Positions 1 through 7,315 of a stretch of DNA of 9,764 nucleotides are shown here, piece by piece. The notes beneath the pieces were generated by a model, which saw nothing but the letters and a program-made list of their open reading frames with translations, was not told the DNA's origin and made no database searches. Position 1 is the first letter of the stretch. Each line of letters starts with the position of its first letter. Source of the DNA: an uncultured Erysipelotrichaceae bacterium (GTDB lineage Bacteria; Bacillota_I; Bacilli_A; RFN20; CAG-826); assembly GCA_902799855.1 (NCBI GenBank), contig CADCCA010000039.1, positions 1 to 9,764 on the forward strand. The letters are read 5' to 3'. Both the position numbers and the translations under genes were made by a program.

Positions 1-573
1 GAACACTTAAAAAATAAGTTCGTCATTATCATGTCAGGTAGGTTATCTAAAGAAAAGAATCAACAAGAACTTTTATACGCGGTCAAAAAGTCAAAACACG
101 AGAAAGATATTCAAATCATGTTGACTGGTGATGGCCCGAGAAGAAAATATCTCACTAAATTATCTAAAAAACTAAAGTTCACTAACGAACCAATTCAAAA
201 ATTATATAAACACGAAGAATTAAACCAAGCTTTATGGTGTGGTGATTTATATGTTCACACTTCTATCGTGGAGATTGAAGCAATCTCATGTTTAGAAGCC
301 ATTGCGTGTGGCATGGTTCCTGTCATTGCGGATAGCAAGAAAAGTGCCACTAGAAAATTCGCTTTAGATGAAAGATGTTTATATAAGTCTAGAAATATCA
401 AAGACCTCACTGATCACATCGATTATTGGTTTGAACATCAAGAAGAAAAAAGAGCATTACAAGAAAAATACTCTGATTTCATCAAACAATTTGATTTCGA
501 AAAGTGCATGAACCGTATGGAAGAAATGCTAATCGAAGTCAAAGATAAATACGAAAAATCTACTCAGAAATAA
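1..573 (+). CDS. Glycosyltransferase, GT4/GT-B fold, 3' part only
   Basis: The reading frame is open from base 1 (EHLKNKFVIIMSGRLSKEKN), so the gene begins left of the window and the ATG at 31 is internal. About 190 C-terminal residues are present, which is the nucleotide-sugar-binding half of a GT-B enzyme. Visible motifs are the 'GRLSKEKN' strand/loop, 'TGDGPRRKYL', and an EX7E motif in 'EIEAISCLEAIACGMVPVIAD', all standard in GT4 retaining glycosyltransferases. Transfer of a sugar from a nucleotide donor to a lipid or glycan at the cytoplasmic membrane face is likely. Monoglucosyldiacylglycerol synthases of Firmicutes and Acholeplasma are one plausible subgroup, but the acceptor-binding N-terminal half is missing, so the substrate cannot be called. 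The 3' end overlaps the convergent thioesterase gene by 14 bases. Confidence 0.88.
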   Translation, partial: EHLKNKFVIIMSGRLSKEKNQQELLYAVKKSKHEKDIQIMLTGDGPRRKYLTKLSKKLKFTNEPIQKLYKHEELNQALWCGDLYVHTSIVEIEAISCLEAIACGMVPVIADSKKSATRKFALDERCLYKSRNIKDLTDHIDYWFEHQEEKRALQEKYSDFIKQFDFEKCMNRMEEMLIEVKDKYEKSTQK

Positions 574-1276
574 AACTGACTTTACCTAGAAAGGCAATGT
601 TACCATCTGTTTTCACAGATATAGTTTCAGGATTAGAGGCATTGGTAAATATTTCCACTGTCTCTTTTTCTTTGATTTCTTTCATGTAATTTAATGTGAT
701 AGCGCTGACACGATGGTTTTCATAGAAAGAAGAATCATGTGTGTCCATTAATAATTCAACATACCTCACATTGTTCATGTGACAGTTAAAATCTAAATCA
801 CTATAGTGAATCTTTCTATTTTCAATAAAATTTCTATTTTCTGGGAGTGCGATTTTTTCTGGTAACACTAACTCATATGGGCTGATTTCACCCGGTAATT
901 TGCTGATAGTATCGCGATCAACGATGACTTTACGAGTTTCACTATTAATTAATGCCCAAATGGATGAAGCGGTAATAATTACTTCACCATTAGCATCAGA
1001 AATATAGAAATAACGTGGATATAACATCGCCATATCTTTACCTGGGTAAGTATGAACAACAATTTCTTCATTACAATCAGGAAGACGTTTGATTTCCACT
1101 GCCATTCTTGTAATGACCCAGTCAATATTCTTTTTGCTTAAAGAAATGGAATCGGCTCCTACTTCTTCGGTTGCTTTTAAAGCGATATCTTGAAAATAGC
1201 GGAATATTGCCGCTACTTTTAATTTGAATTTTTTATCGACATCATTGTTCGATACGATGAATGCTTTTTGATACAT
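560..1276 (-). CDS. Acyl-ACP thioesterase (double hotdog fold, FatA/FatB type)
   Basis: A 238-residue protein matching bacterial acyl-ACP thioesterases (Pfam Acyl-ACP_TE) in length and motifs. These cytoplasmic enzymes release free fatty acids from acyl carrier protein. The N-terminal hotdog runs over about residues 1-125 ('FRYFQDIALKATEEVG', 'WVITRMAVEIKRLP', 'PRYFYI'). The second hotdog follows from about 150 and carries the hallmark 'YSDLDFNCHMNNVRYVELLMD' (160-178), with the Asp/Asn/His residues expected for catalysis (D162, N164, H166) and the conserved paired Asn after the His. The ATG at 1276 has an AAGGAG site 5 bases upstream, lying inside the end of the flavoprotein gene, whose stop is only 2 bases away, so the two are co-transcribed. 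The stop TAG at 560-562 lies inside the convergent glycosyltransferase gene. Family assignment is confident; chain-length preference cannot be read. Confidence 0.92.
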   Translation of the reverse strand: MYQKAFIVSNNDVDKKFKLKVAAIFRYFQDIALKATEEVGADSISLSKKNIDWVITRMAVEIKRLPDCNEEIVVHTYPGKDMAMLYPRYFYISDANGEVIITASSIWALINSETRKVIVDRDTISKLPGEISPYELVLPEKIALPENRNFIENRKIHYSDLDFNCHMNNVRYVELLMDTHDSSFYENHRVSAITLNYMKEIKEKETVEIFTNASNPETISVKTDGNIAFLGKVSFISE

Positions 1277-1278
1277 AA

Positions 1279-2385
1279 TTACTCCTTGATAGCTTTGCTT
1301 ACTGTCTCAGCGGAAGCAAAGGCAAACATTAAATTATAGCCACCACACATGCCATCAACATCAAGAACTTCACCAGCAAAATAAAGATTTTTTTCTTTCT
1401 TTGATTCTAAAGAATCACTGATTTCATTGATATTAACACCACCATGGCTAACTTCGGCGATATTAAAATCGTAAAATGATTTGAATGTAAACGTTAAGTT
1501 ATGAATATCTAAATGGTTTTCTTTTAAATAATTAGCAACTTTTGGATGGACATATTGTTCGTATTGGTCTTCTTTAATTTGGTTAAAGCCAGACGCTAAA
1601 TCTAAAACTAATTTGACGTTGTTTTTATCTTTTAACCCATTAATCTTTGTGGACATATTCAAAATGACAATGCCACTTATTCCATCATCCTTGAATAAAA
1701 CTTCACCATCTTCTTGATAAATCTCTTGTCCATTATTCATCAACGAAACTGAACATTTTACTCTTTGGCCAGAAATCTTTTTGGTGTTTTCTTTTGTTTT
1801 GATTGGGCTTAATGATGGAGATAATGTTTCAATGTTATAGCCATGTTGTCTCAAAACTTCTAAAACCACACCATTAGTGCCTAATTGTGGATAGGCTTTC
1901 CCACCACTTGTTATCACTAAAGCATCGAAGACGTGTTCTGATTTATTTGTTTTAACAATGAATTTTGATTCTTTTTTAGAGTAGTCTAGCATCTCTTCAT
2001 TGAGACAACTTTTTACGCCAAGTTGTTCCAAACGTTTCTCAAGCATCAACATGACTGTTTGAGCGGACAATGAAATTGGATACACTAAATTGTCTATTCT
2101 TGTTGGATGAATACCATATCTTTCAAAATTATCAATTAAGGCTTCTGGAGGAAGATTTCTAAGAATCTTATTAGCAAATGCATCGTTATTGTATTTGCCT
2201 TTTAATTCGCCTAAATTGGCGTAATTACATCTACCATTACCAGTAACTGAAATCTTTTTCATGAGCTTGTCATTCTTTTCGATGATAGTCACATCAAAAG
2301 ATGGCTTTAATTCTTTAAGCCTGATAGCAAGATATGATCCAGATGCGCCTCCACCAATAATGCCAATTCTCATTTTATTCACCAT
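1279..2385 (-). CDS. BaiN/HI0933-like NAD(P)/FAD-dependent oxidoreductase
   Basis: A flavoprotein of the HI0933/YhiN/BaiN family (Pfam HI0933_like). The N-terminus has the dinucleotide-binding GIIGGGASGSYLA Rossmann motif. About 35 residues later comes the family signature 'KKISVTGNGRCNYAN'. The C-terminus has the second FAD-contact segment 'FAGEVLDVDGMCGGYNL' followed by 'FAFASAETV'. Members are cytoplasmic flavoproteins of mostly unknown physiological reaction; BaiN was linked to bile-acid dehydroxylation, but that cannot be transferred to this gene. Length (368 aa) is a little below the usual 390-420. Start choice: ATG at 2385 overlaps the stop of the acetyltransferase (TAATG), suggesting translational coupling. 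A TTG at 2391 and an ATG at 2373, directly before the Rossmann strand, are alternatives, and no strong Shine-Dalgarno decides between them. The thioesterase follows 2 bases downstream. Confidence 0.9.
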   Translation of the reverse strand: MVNKMRIGIIGGGASGSYLAIRLKELKPSFDVTIIEKNDKLMKKISVTGNGRCNYANLGELKGKYNNDAFANKILRNLPPEALIDNFERYGIHPTRIDNLVYPISLSAQTVMLMLEKRLEQLGVKSCLNEEMLDYSKKESKFIVKTNKSEHVFDALVITSGGKAYPQLGTNGVVLEVLRQHGYNIETLSPSLSPIKTKENTKKISGQRVKCSVSLMNNGQEIYQEDGEVLFKDDGISGIVILNMSTKINGLKDKNNVKLVLDLASGFNQIKEDQYEQYVHPKVANYLKENHLDIHNLTFTFKSFYDFNIAEVSHGGVNINEISDSLESKKEKNLYFAGEVLDVDGMCGGYNLMFAFASAETVSKAIKE

Positions 2386-3002
2386 TACCAAAGTTCTTTC
2401 TTTAAATAGATGGAATCTTCTTTCGTGATATCCCTAATCTTTTTTGCGGGATTACCAGCGTAAATAGCACCACTTTCTAAATCATGTGTCACTACCGAAC
2501 CAGCACCGACCACGACATTATCGTGGATTGTGACACCTGGGAGAATTGTGACATTACCGCCAAACCAGCAATCGTTACCGATTGTAATTGGTTTTCCATA
2601 TTCAGTATCTGTTTGATAGCCCTTCTTTTCATCAAAGAAGAATTTTCTTTCTTCGGCAATTAAAGAGTGCAAAGCGGTCAATATAGAAATGTTAGGCCCA
2701 AAGAAAACACGATCACCAATTGTGACCGGACAAACATCGAGAATAACTAAATTGAAATTAAAGTAACAATCTTTACCAACTTTGGTAAATAAACCATAAT
2801 CCACAAAGATTGGTCCTCTTACAAAAACTGTATCATCTGCTTGAGGAAGAATTTCTTTTAATATCTTTTGACGGTCAGGATGAGCTTCAGGAAGAGAATT
2901 ATATTGAAGACAGAGCTTATTAGCCTCAATTCTTCTTTCATATAATTCAGGAACCATACAATCGTATATTTTTCCTGCTAGCATTTTTTCTTTTTCGTTC
3001 AT
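2385..3002 (-). CDS. Maltose/galactoside O-acetyltransferase-like hexapeptide-repeat protein
   Basis: A 205-residue left-handed beta-helix acetyltransferase of the Maa/NodL/LacA group, predicted to transfer acetyl from acetyl-CoA to a sugar hydroxyl in the cytoplasm. The N-terminal maltose-acetyltransferase domain is seen in 'EKMLAGKIYDCMVPELYERR' (5-24). Hexapeptide repeats start near residue 75 and end with 'ITIGNDCWFGGNVTILPG' and 'VVVGAGSVVTHDL'. 'ILTALHSL' carries the catalytic His (H112). Between this His and 'EYGKPITIG' there is an extra Lys/Phe-rich loop (about 118-133), longer than in NodL or Maa. The frame stays open upstream to 3128, but that part would overlap the preceding gene and has no acetyltransferase character, so ATG at 3002 is chosen. 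It has no good Shine-Dalgarno and sits 7 bases after a perfect TATAAT. The substrate is not predictable. Confidence 0.9.
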   Translation of the reverse strand: MNEKEKMLAGKIYDCMVPELYERRIEANKLCLQYNSLPEAHPDRQKILKEILPQADDTVFVRGPIFVDYGLFTKVGKDCYFNFNLVILDVCPVTIGDRVFFGPNISILTALHSLIAEERKFFFDEKKGYQTDTEYGKPITIGNDCWFGGNVTILPGVTIHDNVVVGAGSVVTHDLESGAIYAGNPAKKIRDITKEDSIYLKKELW

Positions 3003-3009
3003 GGCTTTT

Positions 3010-3038
3010 ATTATAATAAACTTCCGCATTTGTTGAAA
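3010..3038 (-). promoter_or_regulatory. Candidate promoter of the acetyltransferase operon, possibly leaderless
   Basis: On the minus strand a perfect TATAAT (3015-3010) ends 7 bases before the ATG at 3002, and a weak -35-like TTTCAA lies 17 bases further upstream (3038-3033). Normal -10 to +1 spacing would put the transcript start at or next to the A of the ATG. Together with the missing ribosome-binding site this suggests a leaderless or nearly leaderless mRNA. A second TATAAT occurs at 3059-3054. The -35 match is poor, and AT-rich sequence produces TATAAT by chance. Confidence 0.4.
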
Positions 3039-3069
3039 CAAAAAACGGTGCTTATTATAATTGAACGTT

Positions 3070-3657
3070 TTAATCATCAAGTGTTGGTAAGCTCTTACGA
3101 ATAAAGACACTGTGTGAAATTGCAGCAATTAAACTAACAAAGAAAGGAATAAAAGTTAAGGTAGCGATGCTACATTTTGGATTACCACTGCAATAGATTG
3201 GTAAAATATCAGATCCATTCATCGCTAAAGCGGTAACGATACACACCAAAAAGATAAACGCTATGACGTAGAGAATAATCATTGAAGCAATTTCTATCTT
3301 TTTATTAAATTTAACAATATTTAAAACTGTGAGAACGGTGAACGCTAATATGGTGACAAACGAAACAGTTGTTGCAACTGATAAGACACGCACAAAGTAT
3401 TTAGCGTAATAGTTAAATGGAACCGCTAAACCATCACCGTAGATACTGGCTGAGCTTTTAAATGTCCAAGAAAAGCAAGCGAATATATAGTTCCAACCAT
3501 TAACACCAGCTTCAACTCCGTATTCGGTGTTATAAACATAACTAAAACCAAAGAAGTAACATAGCAAGAGAGCGACCGCTACTATCACACCACTTTCCGC
3601 GCATATTTTCTTTTTCTCTTGTGAAGAAGTTAATTGTTTTTTGTCATTTTGTTTCAT
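3070..3657 (-). CDS. Unknown four-TM membrane protein, last gene of the zinc-uptake block
   Basis: I do not recognise this family. The 195-residue protein has a charged N-terminus (about 1-20, Lys/Gln rich) and four hydrophobic segments at about 23-41, 90-113, 124-146 and 167-187. A long loop between the first two contains 'YNTEYGVEAGVNGWNYIF' and several aromatic residues. Two cysteines ('IYCSGNPKC') lie in the loop before the last segment, on the same face as the first loop if four segments are right. ATG at 3657 is chosen because a GAGGTG ribosome site lies 7 bases upstream, inside the end of the preceding lipoprotein gene; the GTG at 3672 has no such site. It follows two cysteine-rich lipoproteins and a zinc ABC transporter with overlaps or 1-11 base gaps, so a role in the same envelope metal system is inferred only from position. 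Confidence 0.8.
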   Translation of the reverse strand: MKQNDKKQLTSSQEKKKICAESGVIVAVALLLCYFFGFSYVYNTEYGVEAGVNGWNYIFACFSWTFKSSASIYGDGLAVPFNYYAKYFVRVLSVATTVSFVTILAFTVLTVLNIVKFNKKIEIASMIILYVIAFIFLVCIVTALAMNGSDILPIYCSGNPKCSIATLTFIPFFVSLIAAISHSVFIRKSLPTLDD

Positions 3658-3668
3658 TGTTAAACACC

Positions 3669-4166
3669 TCACTTATCAACGTAATAATGTAATTTTGAAT
3701 AATCTTCTATTATGGAAAAATCTTTGATTTTTAAAGAAAGAAACTGCACTGTTTCTTTTGTATCATCAACACCAAAGATTTCGATTTCTGTTTTATTCGT
3801 GCTTTCAATAGTTCCAGTTACGTGGACCCAAGATTTATCGTTTGTGTCCTCATATTGGTTTTTAGGAGCAGGCAAGCCTAATTCTTTATCCACTACAAAA
3901 CCGATAATTGTATCCTTACCACATTTGCAACCGAATCCACTCGCGCATTTTCTAACAACGCACAAATACTCTTCTCCACTTGTATCGGTAAGTTCATAAG
4001 TAAATGAATCAAAAGTTAAATCCTTATTGATGTATTCTTCTGGATAATATTGAATATTTGTCATCACCAAAAAGAATGTTGATTCATTTAATACATAAGA
4101 TTTTTGACTAGTACAACCTATCAAAAATATAGGGAGTGTTAGTAATGGTAATAATCTCTTTTTCAT
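3669..4166 (-). CDS. Lipoprotein with DUF1980/YcgQ-like domain and C-rich cluster
   Basis: A 165-residue exported lipoprotein: 'MKKRLLPLLTLPIFLIGC' is a type II signal peptide with lipobox LIGC and acylated Cys18. The mature part reads like the C-terminal domain of the DUF1980/TIGR03943 (YcgQ-like) family: 'MTNIQYYPEEYINKDLTFDSF' fits the 'few residues per turn, ..Y.GK.v...Gfvy' strand pattern. 'VVRKCASGFGCKCGKDTIIGF' occupies the place of the family's Cys-containing strand, and 'WVHVTGTI' fits the following OB-like strand. Cysteines 69, 74, 80 and 82 form a C-x4-C-x5-C-x-C cluster suited to metal binding. It is a likely paralogue of the preceding lipoprotein (4714-4169). ATG at 4166 follows a GAGGGA site and lies 2 bases after the previous stop; an upstream in-frame start at 4184 would precede the signal peptide and is rejected. 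The stop is TGA. The family link is from memory of motifs and is not proven. Confidence 0.82.
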   Translation of the reverse strand: MKKRLLPLLTLPIFLIGCTSQKSYVLNESTFFLVMTNIQYYPEEYINKDLTFDSFTYELTDTSGEEYLCVVRKCASGFGCKCGKDTIIGFVVDKELGLPAPKNQYEDTNDKSWVHVTGTIESTNKTEIEIFGVDDTKETVQFLSLKIKDFSIIEDYSKLHYYVDK

Positions 4167-4168
4167 AA

Positions 4169-4714
4169 CTAGTCCCTCAACCAAATAGCGTCCACTAAGT
4201 GGATATACATATAAGCATCTTCTATATAAGTTTCAAAGCGACCCACAATTGTGGCTTCTTCATCGTATAATGGATAGCCATTTCCTCCTGCCATTGAGCA
4301 AAGAGGAGTGTCATATAAAAGGAACTCAATACCAGAGGCACAGCAAGCTGTGGCATCCCTAATCAAAATAGCGGGATAGCAATAATTTGGAAGAGTGCTT
4401 TCAAATGGTCTAAACGGACCAGACATCTTCACGATTTTTTGACGATACGCTCCTGGATCATTCATCATATTATTCACTTGTGAATAAACAAGTGTGGCGT
4501 TCATGACTGTTAAGTCAACATCAATCTTTTCATAGACTGGAAATGATTTATCACTATTTGATACTGATGAGCCATTTACTGAATTAACAGTGTAGCTAAA
4601 AACACTACTACCATTATTGAACAAGGAGGCCATCGGATTATTTTTGCTATTTCTCCCACTAACGGCGCAACTGACTAATAACAATGGAAACAAAAGCAAT
4701 AAAAGTCTCTTCAT
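4169..4714 (-). CDS. Lipoprotein with DUF1980/YcgQ-like domain carrying CC motif
   Basis: A 181-residue lipoprotein with signal peptide 'MKRLLLLLFPLLLVSC' (lipobox LVSC, Cys16). A Ser/Asn-rich linker runs to about residue 65. The folded part then has 'VNNMMNDPGAYRQKIVKMSGPF' and 'ILIRDATACCASGIEFLLYD' (about 117-135). The 'R-D-A-x-A-C-C' arrangement before a Gly and a hydrophobic strand matches the Cys-Cys site of DUF1980/TIGR03943 proteins, and 'ATIVGRFETY' fits the following strand. Cys 112, 124, 125 and 139 could coordinate zinc outside the membrane. ATG at 4714 has an AAAGGAG site 6 bases upstream and starts 1 base after the znuB stop, so it is co-transcribed with the zinc permease. The DUF1980-like call is an inference from motif order; orthodox YcgQ proteins have N-terminal TM helices rather than a lipid anchor. 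Confidence 0.82.
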   Translation of the reverse strand: MKRLLLLLFPLLLVSCAVSGRNSKNNPMASLFNNGSSVFSYTVNSVNGSSVSNSDKSFPVYEKIDVDLTVMNATLVYSQVNNMMNDPGAYRQKIVKMSGPFRPFESTLPNYCYPAILIRDATACCASGIEFLLYDTPLCSMAGGNGYPLYDEEATIVGRFETYIEDAYMYIHLVDAIWLRD

Positions 4715-4715
4715 A

Positions 4716-5576
4716 TTAGGCTCCTTTTCTCACCTTAGAAATGCTGAATCCCACGATTAGGAAGATTAAAAAGGCAATGATATCACTAACAACAATTGTT
4801 GGACCAACTGGTGTACCCGCTATGATGGAAGCAAGAATACCAATTGCGGTACAGGTCACTGATAAAATAGCGGAACAAATTGTCACGGACTTAAATGATT
4901 TAAAGACACGCATTGCGCTTAAAGCCGGGAAAATGATTAAAGCAGATATTAATAATGAGCCAACTAGATTCATCGCTAAAACGATGATAACTGCGGTGAT
5001 AATAGCGATTAACAAGTTATATAGATTGGCCTTTACACCGGTGGCTCTAGCAAATGATTCATCAAAAGTAACAGCGAAAATCTTATTATAAAATAATATA
5101 AAGGCAAGTATGGTCACGATTGATAAACCAAAACAAACCCATACTTCCACAGTTGATAAAGTTAAAATCGATATCGAACCAAATAGTGTTGTGCAGACAT
5201 CAGCAGAGACATTACTTGATGTTGGGAAAACATTCATTAATAAATAGCCAATCGCTAATGAACCGACCGCTAACATGGCAACAGCCGCATCGCCTTTAAT
5301 TCTCGCGTTAGTGCTACTTCTTAATAAAACTATGGCAGCGATGATGGTAACCGGCAAAGAAATGATCATGCTATTAGATAAGTTAACAACCGCTGCTACT
5401 GCCATTGTGCAGAAAGCCATATGAGATAAGCCATCTCCAATAAAGGAAAAACGTTTAAGCACTAAAGTGACACCTAATAAAGATGAACATAAAGCGATTA
5501 AGATACCAACGATAAAAGCGTATCTCACGAATTCATATTGGAAATAAGCAAATATTTCTTCAAAGAAGGCAATCAT
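4716..5576 (-). CDS. znuB: Zinc/manganese-type ABC transporter permease (ABC-3 family)
   Basis: A 286-residue ABC-3 family permease, the membrane channel of a ZnuABC/AdcABC-type importer. Seven to eight hydrophobic segments span the protein. The N-terminal family signature 'SLLGVTLVLKRFSFIGDGLSHMAF' lies at about 32-55, and the central cytoplasmic coupling region 'NKIFAVTFDESFARATGVKANL' (about 164-185) is where the ATPase docks. 'LVGSLLISALIIFPALSA' in the C-terminal half is also characteristic. Start ATG 5576 directly abuts the znuC stop (TAA 5579-5577), with a strong GGGAGGTG site upstream inside znuC. Zinc rather than manganese is favoured by the His-rich loop of the partner binding protein. 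Confidence 0.95.
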   Translation of the reverse strand: MIAFFEEIFAYFQYEFVRYAFIVGILIALCSSLLGVTLVLKRFSFIGDGLSHMAFCTMAVAAVVNLSNSMIISLPVTIIAAIVLLRSSTNARIKGDAAVAMLAVGSLAIGYLLMNVFPTSSNVSADVCTTLFGSISILTLSTVEVWVCFGLSIVTILAFILFYNKIFAVTFDESFARATGVKANLYNLLIAIITAVIIVLAMNLVGSLLISALIIFPALSAMRVFKSFKSVTICSAILSVTCTAIGILASIIAGTPVGPTIVVSDIIAFLIFLIVGFSISKVRKGA

Positions 5577-6278
5577 TTATTGTTCACCTCCCTTGGCTAA
5601 TAAATCTTGATAACTTTGGCTCTTAAAATAATCATCTTTGCTACCAAAGTATGTTTGGTGACCAACATGCAATACCTTATTAGCGAATTTTAAGACTGAT
5701 AAATCATGGGAAATCATAATAATGGTAATCCCTTCTTTGTTGAGATTATTGATTTCTTCATATAACTGATTAGTCACTTTCGGATCTAAACCAGTCACAG
5801 GTTCATCTAACACTAGTAATTTATCAGAAGAGCAGAGCGCTCTAGCGAGCAACACTCTTTGTTGCTGCCCGCCAGAGAGCTCACGGTAACACCTTTTTTC
5901 AAATCCTTCTAAACCCATTTTTTGGATATTAGCTTTAGCTAATTCTTTATCTTTTTTAGAATAAAATGGGCGAAGACCATTTCTTGCCAAACAACCTGAT
6001 AACACTACTTCATATACCGAAGCAGGAAAATCTCTTTGGGCTAATGTTTGTTGTGGAAGATAGCCGACTTCCGTTCTTTTTAATTCATTGGAAAAGACGA
6101 CTTTTCCTTTGATGGGTGGAATTAAGCCAAGCATGGTTTTAAGCAAAGTCGATTTACCCGCCCCATTTTCACCAATGATGGCGAGATAATCGCCTTTTTC
6201 AATTTCAAAAGATAAATTATCTAAAACAATTGTATTTTCATATCCTATGGATAGATTTAAAAAAGATAATAAAGGCAT
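5577..6278 (-). CDS. znuC: Zinc ABC transporter ATP-binding protein
   Basis: A complete 233-residue ABC ATPase. Walker A is 'GENGAGKST' (36-44), the Q-loop 'YLPQQ' (73-77), the ABC signature 'LSGGQQQR' (134-141), Walker B 'KLLVLDEP' (153-160), followed by 'TGLD' and the switch His in 'ISHDLS' (H191). Length and motifs match ZnuC/AdcC-type subunits that energise metal import at the inner face of the membrane. ATG 6278 has an AGGAGGT site spaced 5-7 bases upstream, one of the strongest in the window, and lies 10 bases after the znuA stop. The permease gene follows with no gap. Confidence 0.96.
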   Translation of the reverse strand: MPLLSFLNLSIGYENTIVLDNLSFEIEKGDYLAIIGENGAGKSTLLKTMLGLIPPIKGKVVFSNELKRTEVGYLPQQTLAQRDFPASVYEVVLSGCLARNGLRPFYSKKDKELAKANIQKMGLEGFEKRCYRELSGGQQQRVLLARALCSSDKLLVLDEPVTGLDPKVTNQLYEEINNLNKEGITIIMISHDLSVLKFANKVLHVGHQTYFGSKDDYFKSQSYQDLLAKGGEQ

Positions 6279-6288
6279 ATATTACCTC

Positions 6289-7287
6289 CTAGTTAAGCGC
6301 TTGCTTTAAAATGTCAAGATTGCTTGTCATGATAGAAAGATAATTTCTACCATTTTTGTATTCCTTAACAGTGGCCGATTGAAGGGAATCCATTGTTAAA
6401 ACAGTTTGGTTTTTGTCCTTAGTGGCATTTTTCACTGTATTAGCGATTGAACCATCAGAGCTTTCGATTTTAAGAATGGTTTTAAGACCTAATTCATCGA
6501 CTTTATCAGCGAGGAACTTAATTGTTTCAAAACTTGCTTCTGTTTCAGCGGAGCAACCAATGAATGCAGCATAATATTTCAAAGAATAATCATCCACTAG
6601 ATATCTAAATGGGAATCTATCTGCGAATAAAAGAGTATCTTGTTTACCGTTACTAACAGCATCTTTATAGCTTTGGTCTAACTCTTTTAATTGGTTGATA
6701 TAACTAGTAGCATTACTAGAATAGTAACTAGCGTTCTCTTTATCTAAATTGCTGATGAATTTACTAATTTCGGTCACAAATAATTCCGCATTATTTAAAG
6801 AGAGCCAAACATGTTCATCGTATTCATGTTCTTCCTCTTCTTCGTGGTCGTGATCTTCACCTTCTTCGTGGTCATGATCTTCTTCACCTTGCATGCCTTC
6901 GATGATTTCTTCTTCTTTGGCTTTATCACCAAGAACTTCCATCAAATTAATGACTTTCATGTCCTTATTTTTAACTTGCTTTAAAACATCATCGGCCCAT
7001 TTATCGGATTCGCCACCGACATAAATGAATAAGTCGCAGTTAGAAATATTGACGATATCTTTTGGGCTAGGAGAGTAGCTGTGTAAGTCCACACCACCAT
7101 CAAGTAGCATGCTCACATCAAAAGCATCTTTTTTCTCTCCTAAAACATTCATTACCCAATCGTATTCTGAAAAGATTGTGGTAATAATCTTTGTTTTATT
7201 ACTACCACCGGTAGCGTTACAAGCTACAAGTGGCATTAACAATGAAACGAGGGATACACCCATCCATTTCAAAAATTTGTTTTTCAT
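6289..7287 (-). CDS. znuA: Zinc-binding lipoprotein of ABC importer, His-rich loop
   Basis: A 332-residue cluster A-I metal-binding lipoprotein (ZnuA/AdcA/TroA family). The signal peptide ends in lipobox LVAC (Cys23). 'GGVDLHSYSPSPKDI' supplies the first ligand (H69) and 'YDEHVWLSL' the second (H159). Between them at about 135-157 is an acidic/His-rich loop with two copies of an EDHDHEE-type unit, typical of zinc-specific members. At the third ligand position, where most zinc proteins have His in 'H.AF.Y', this protein reads 'FADRFPFRYL' with Asp223, followed by 'FIGCSAETE' with Cys245. I recall this DRFPFRY/GCS variant from other Firmicutes; its ligands are less certain. The ATG at 7287 has an AAGGAG site 6-7 bases upstream. 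A promoter and a perfect inverted repeat precede the gene. Confidence 0.95.
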   Translation of the reverse strand: MKNKFLKWMGVSLVSLLMPLVACNATGGSNKTKIITTIFSEYDWVMNVLGEKKDAFDVSMLLDGGVDLHSYSPSPKDIVNISNCDLFIYVGGESDKWADDVLKQVKNKDMKVINLMEVLGDKAKEEEIIEGMQGEEDHDHEEGEDHDHEEEEEHEYDEHVWLSLNNAELFVTEISKFISNLDKENASYYSSNATSYINQLKELDQSYKDAVSNGKQDTLLFADRFPFRYLVDDYSLKYYAAFIGCSAETEASFETIKFLADKVDELGLKTILKIESSDGSIANTVKNATKDKNQTVLTMDSLQSATVKEYKNGRNYLSIMTSNLDILKQALN

Positions 7288-7315
7288 ATGTAACTCCTTA
7301 ATAAATACGTAAAAG

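Noticed and set aside
3040..3071. Terminator after the four-TM protein gene
   Set aside because: The only stem is AAAACG/CGTTTT with an 18-base loop overlapping the stop codon; too weak to call, so read-through from the zinc block into the acetyltransferase operon remains possible.
3003..3128. Upstream extension of the acetyltransferase to 3128
   Set aside because: The extra 42 residues overlap the preceding gene and lack acetyltransferase character; the Maa domain begins right after the ATG at 3002.
3712..3999. Plus-strand open frame of 95 codons
   Set aside because: It is antisense to the cysteine-rich lipoprotein, has no ribosome site and no protein-like motif; the minus frame has signal peptide, lipobox and operon spacing.
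4741..5091. Plus-strand open frame of 116 codons
   Set aside because: It is the mirror of the znuB hydrophobic helices; znuB is unambiguous on the minus strand.
7109..7312. Plus-strand open frame opposite the znuA start
   Set aside because: Antisense to the znuA signal peptide and promoter, with no supporting signals.
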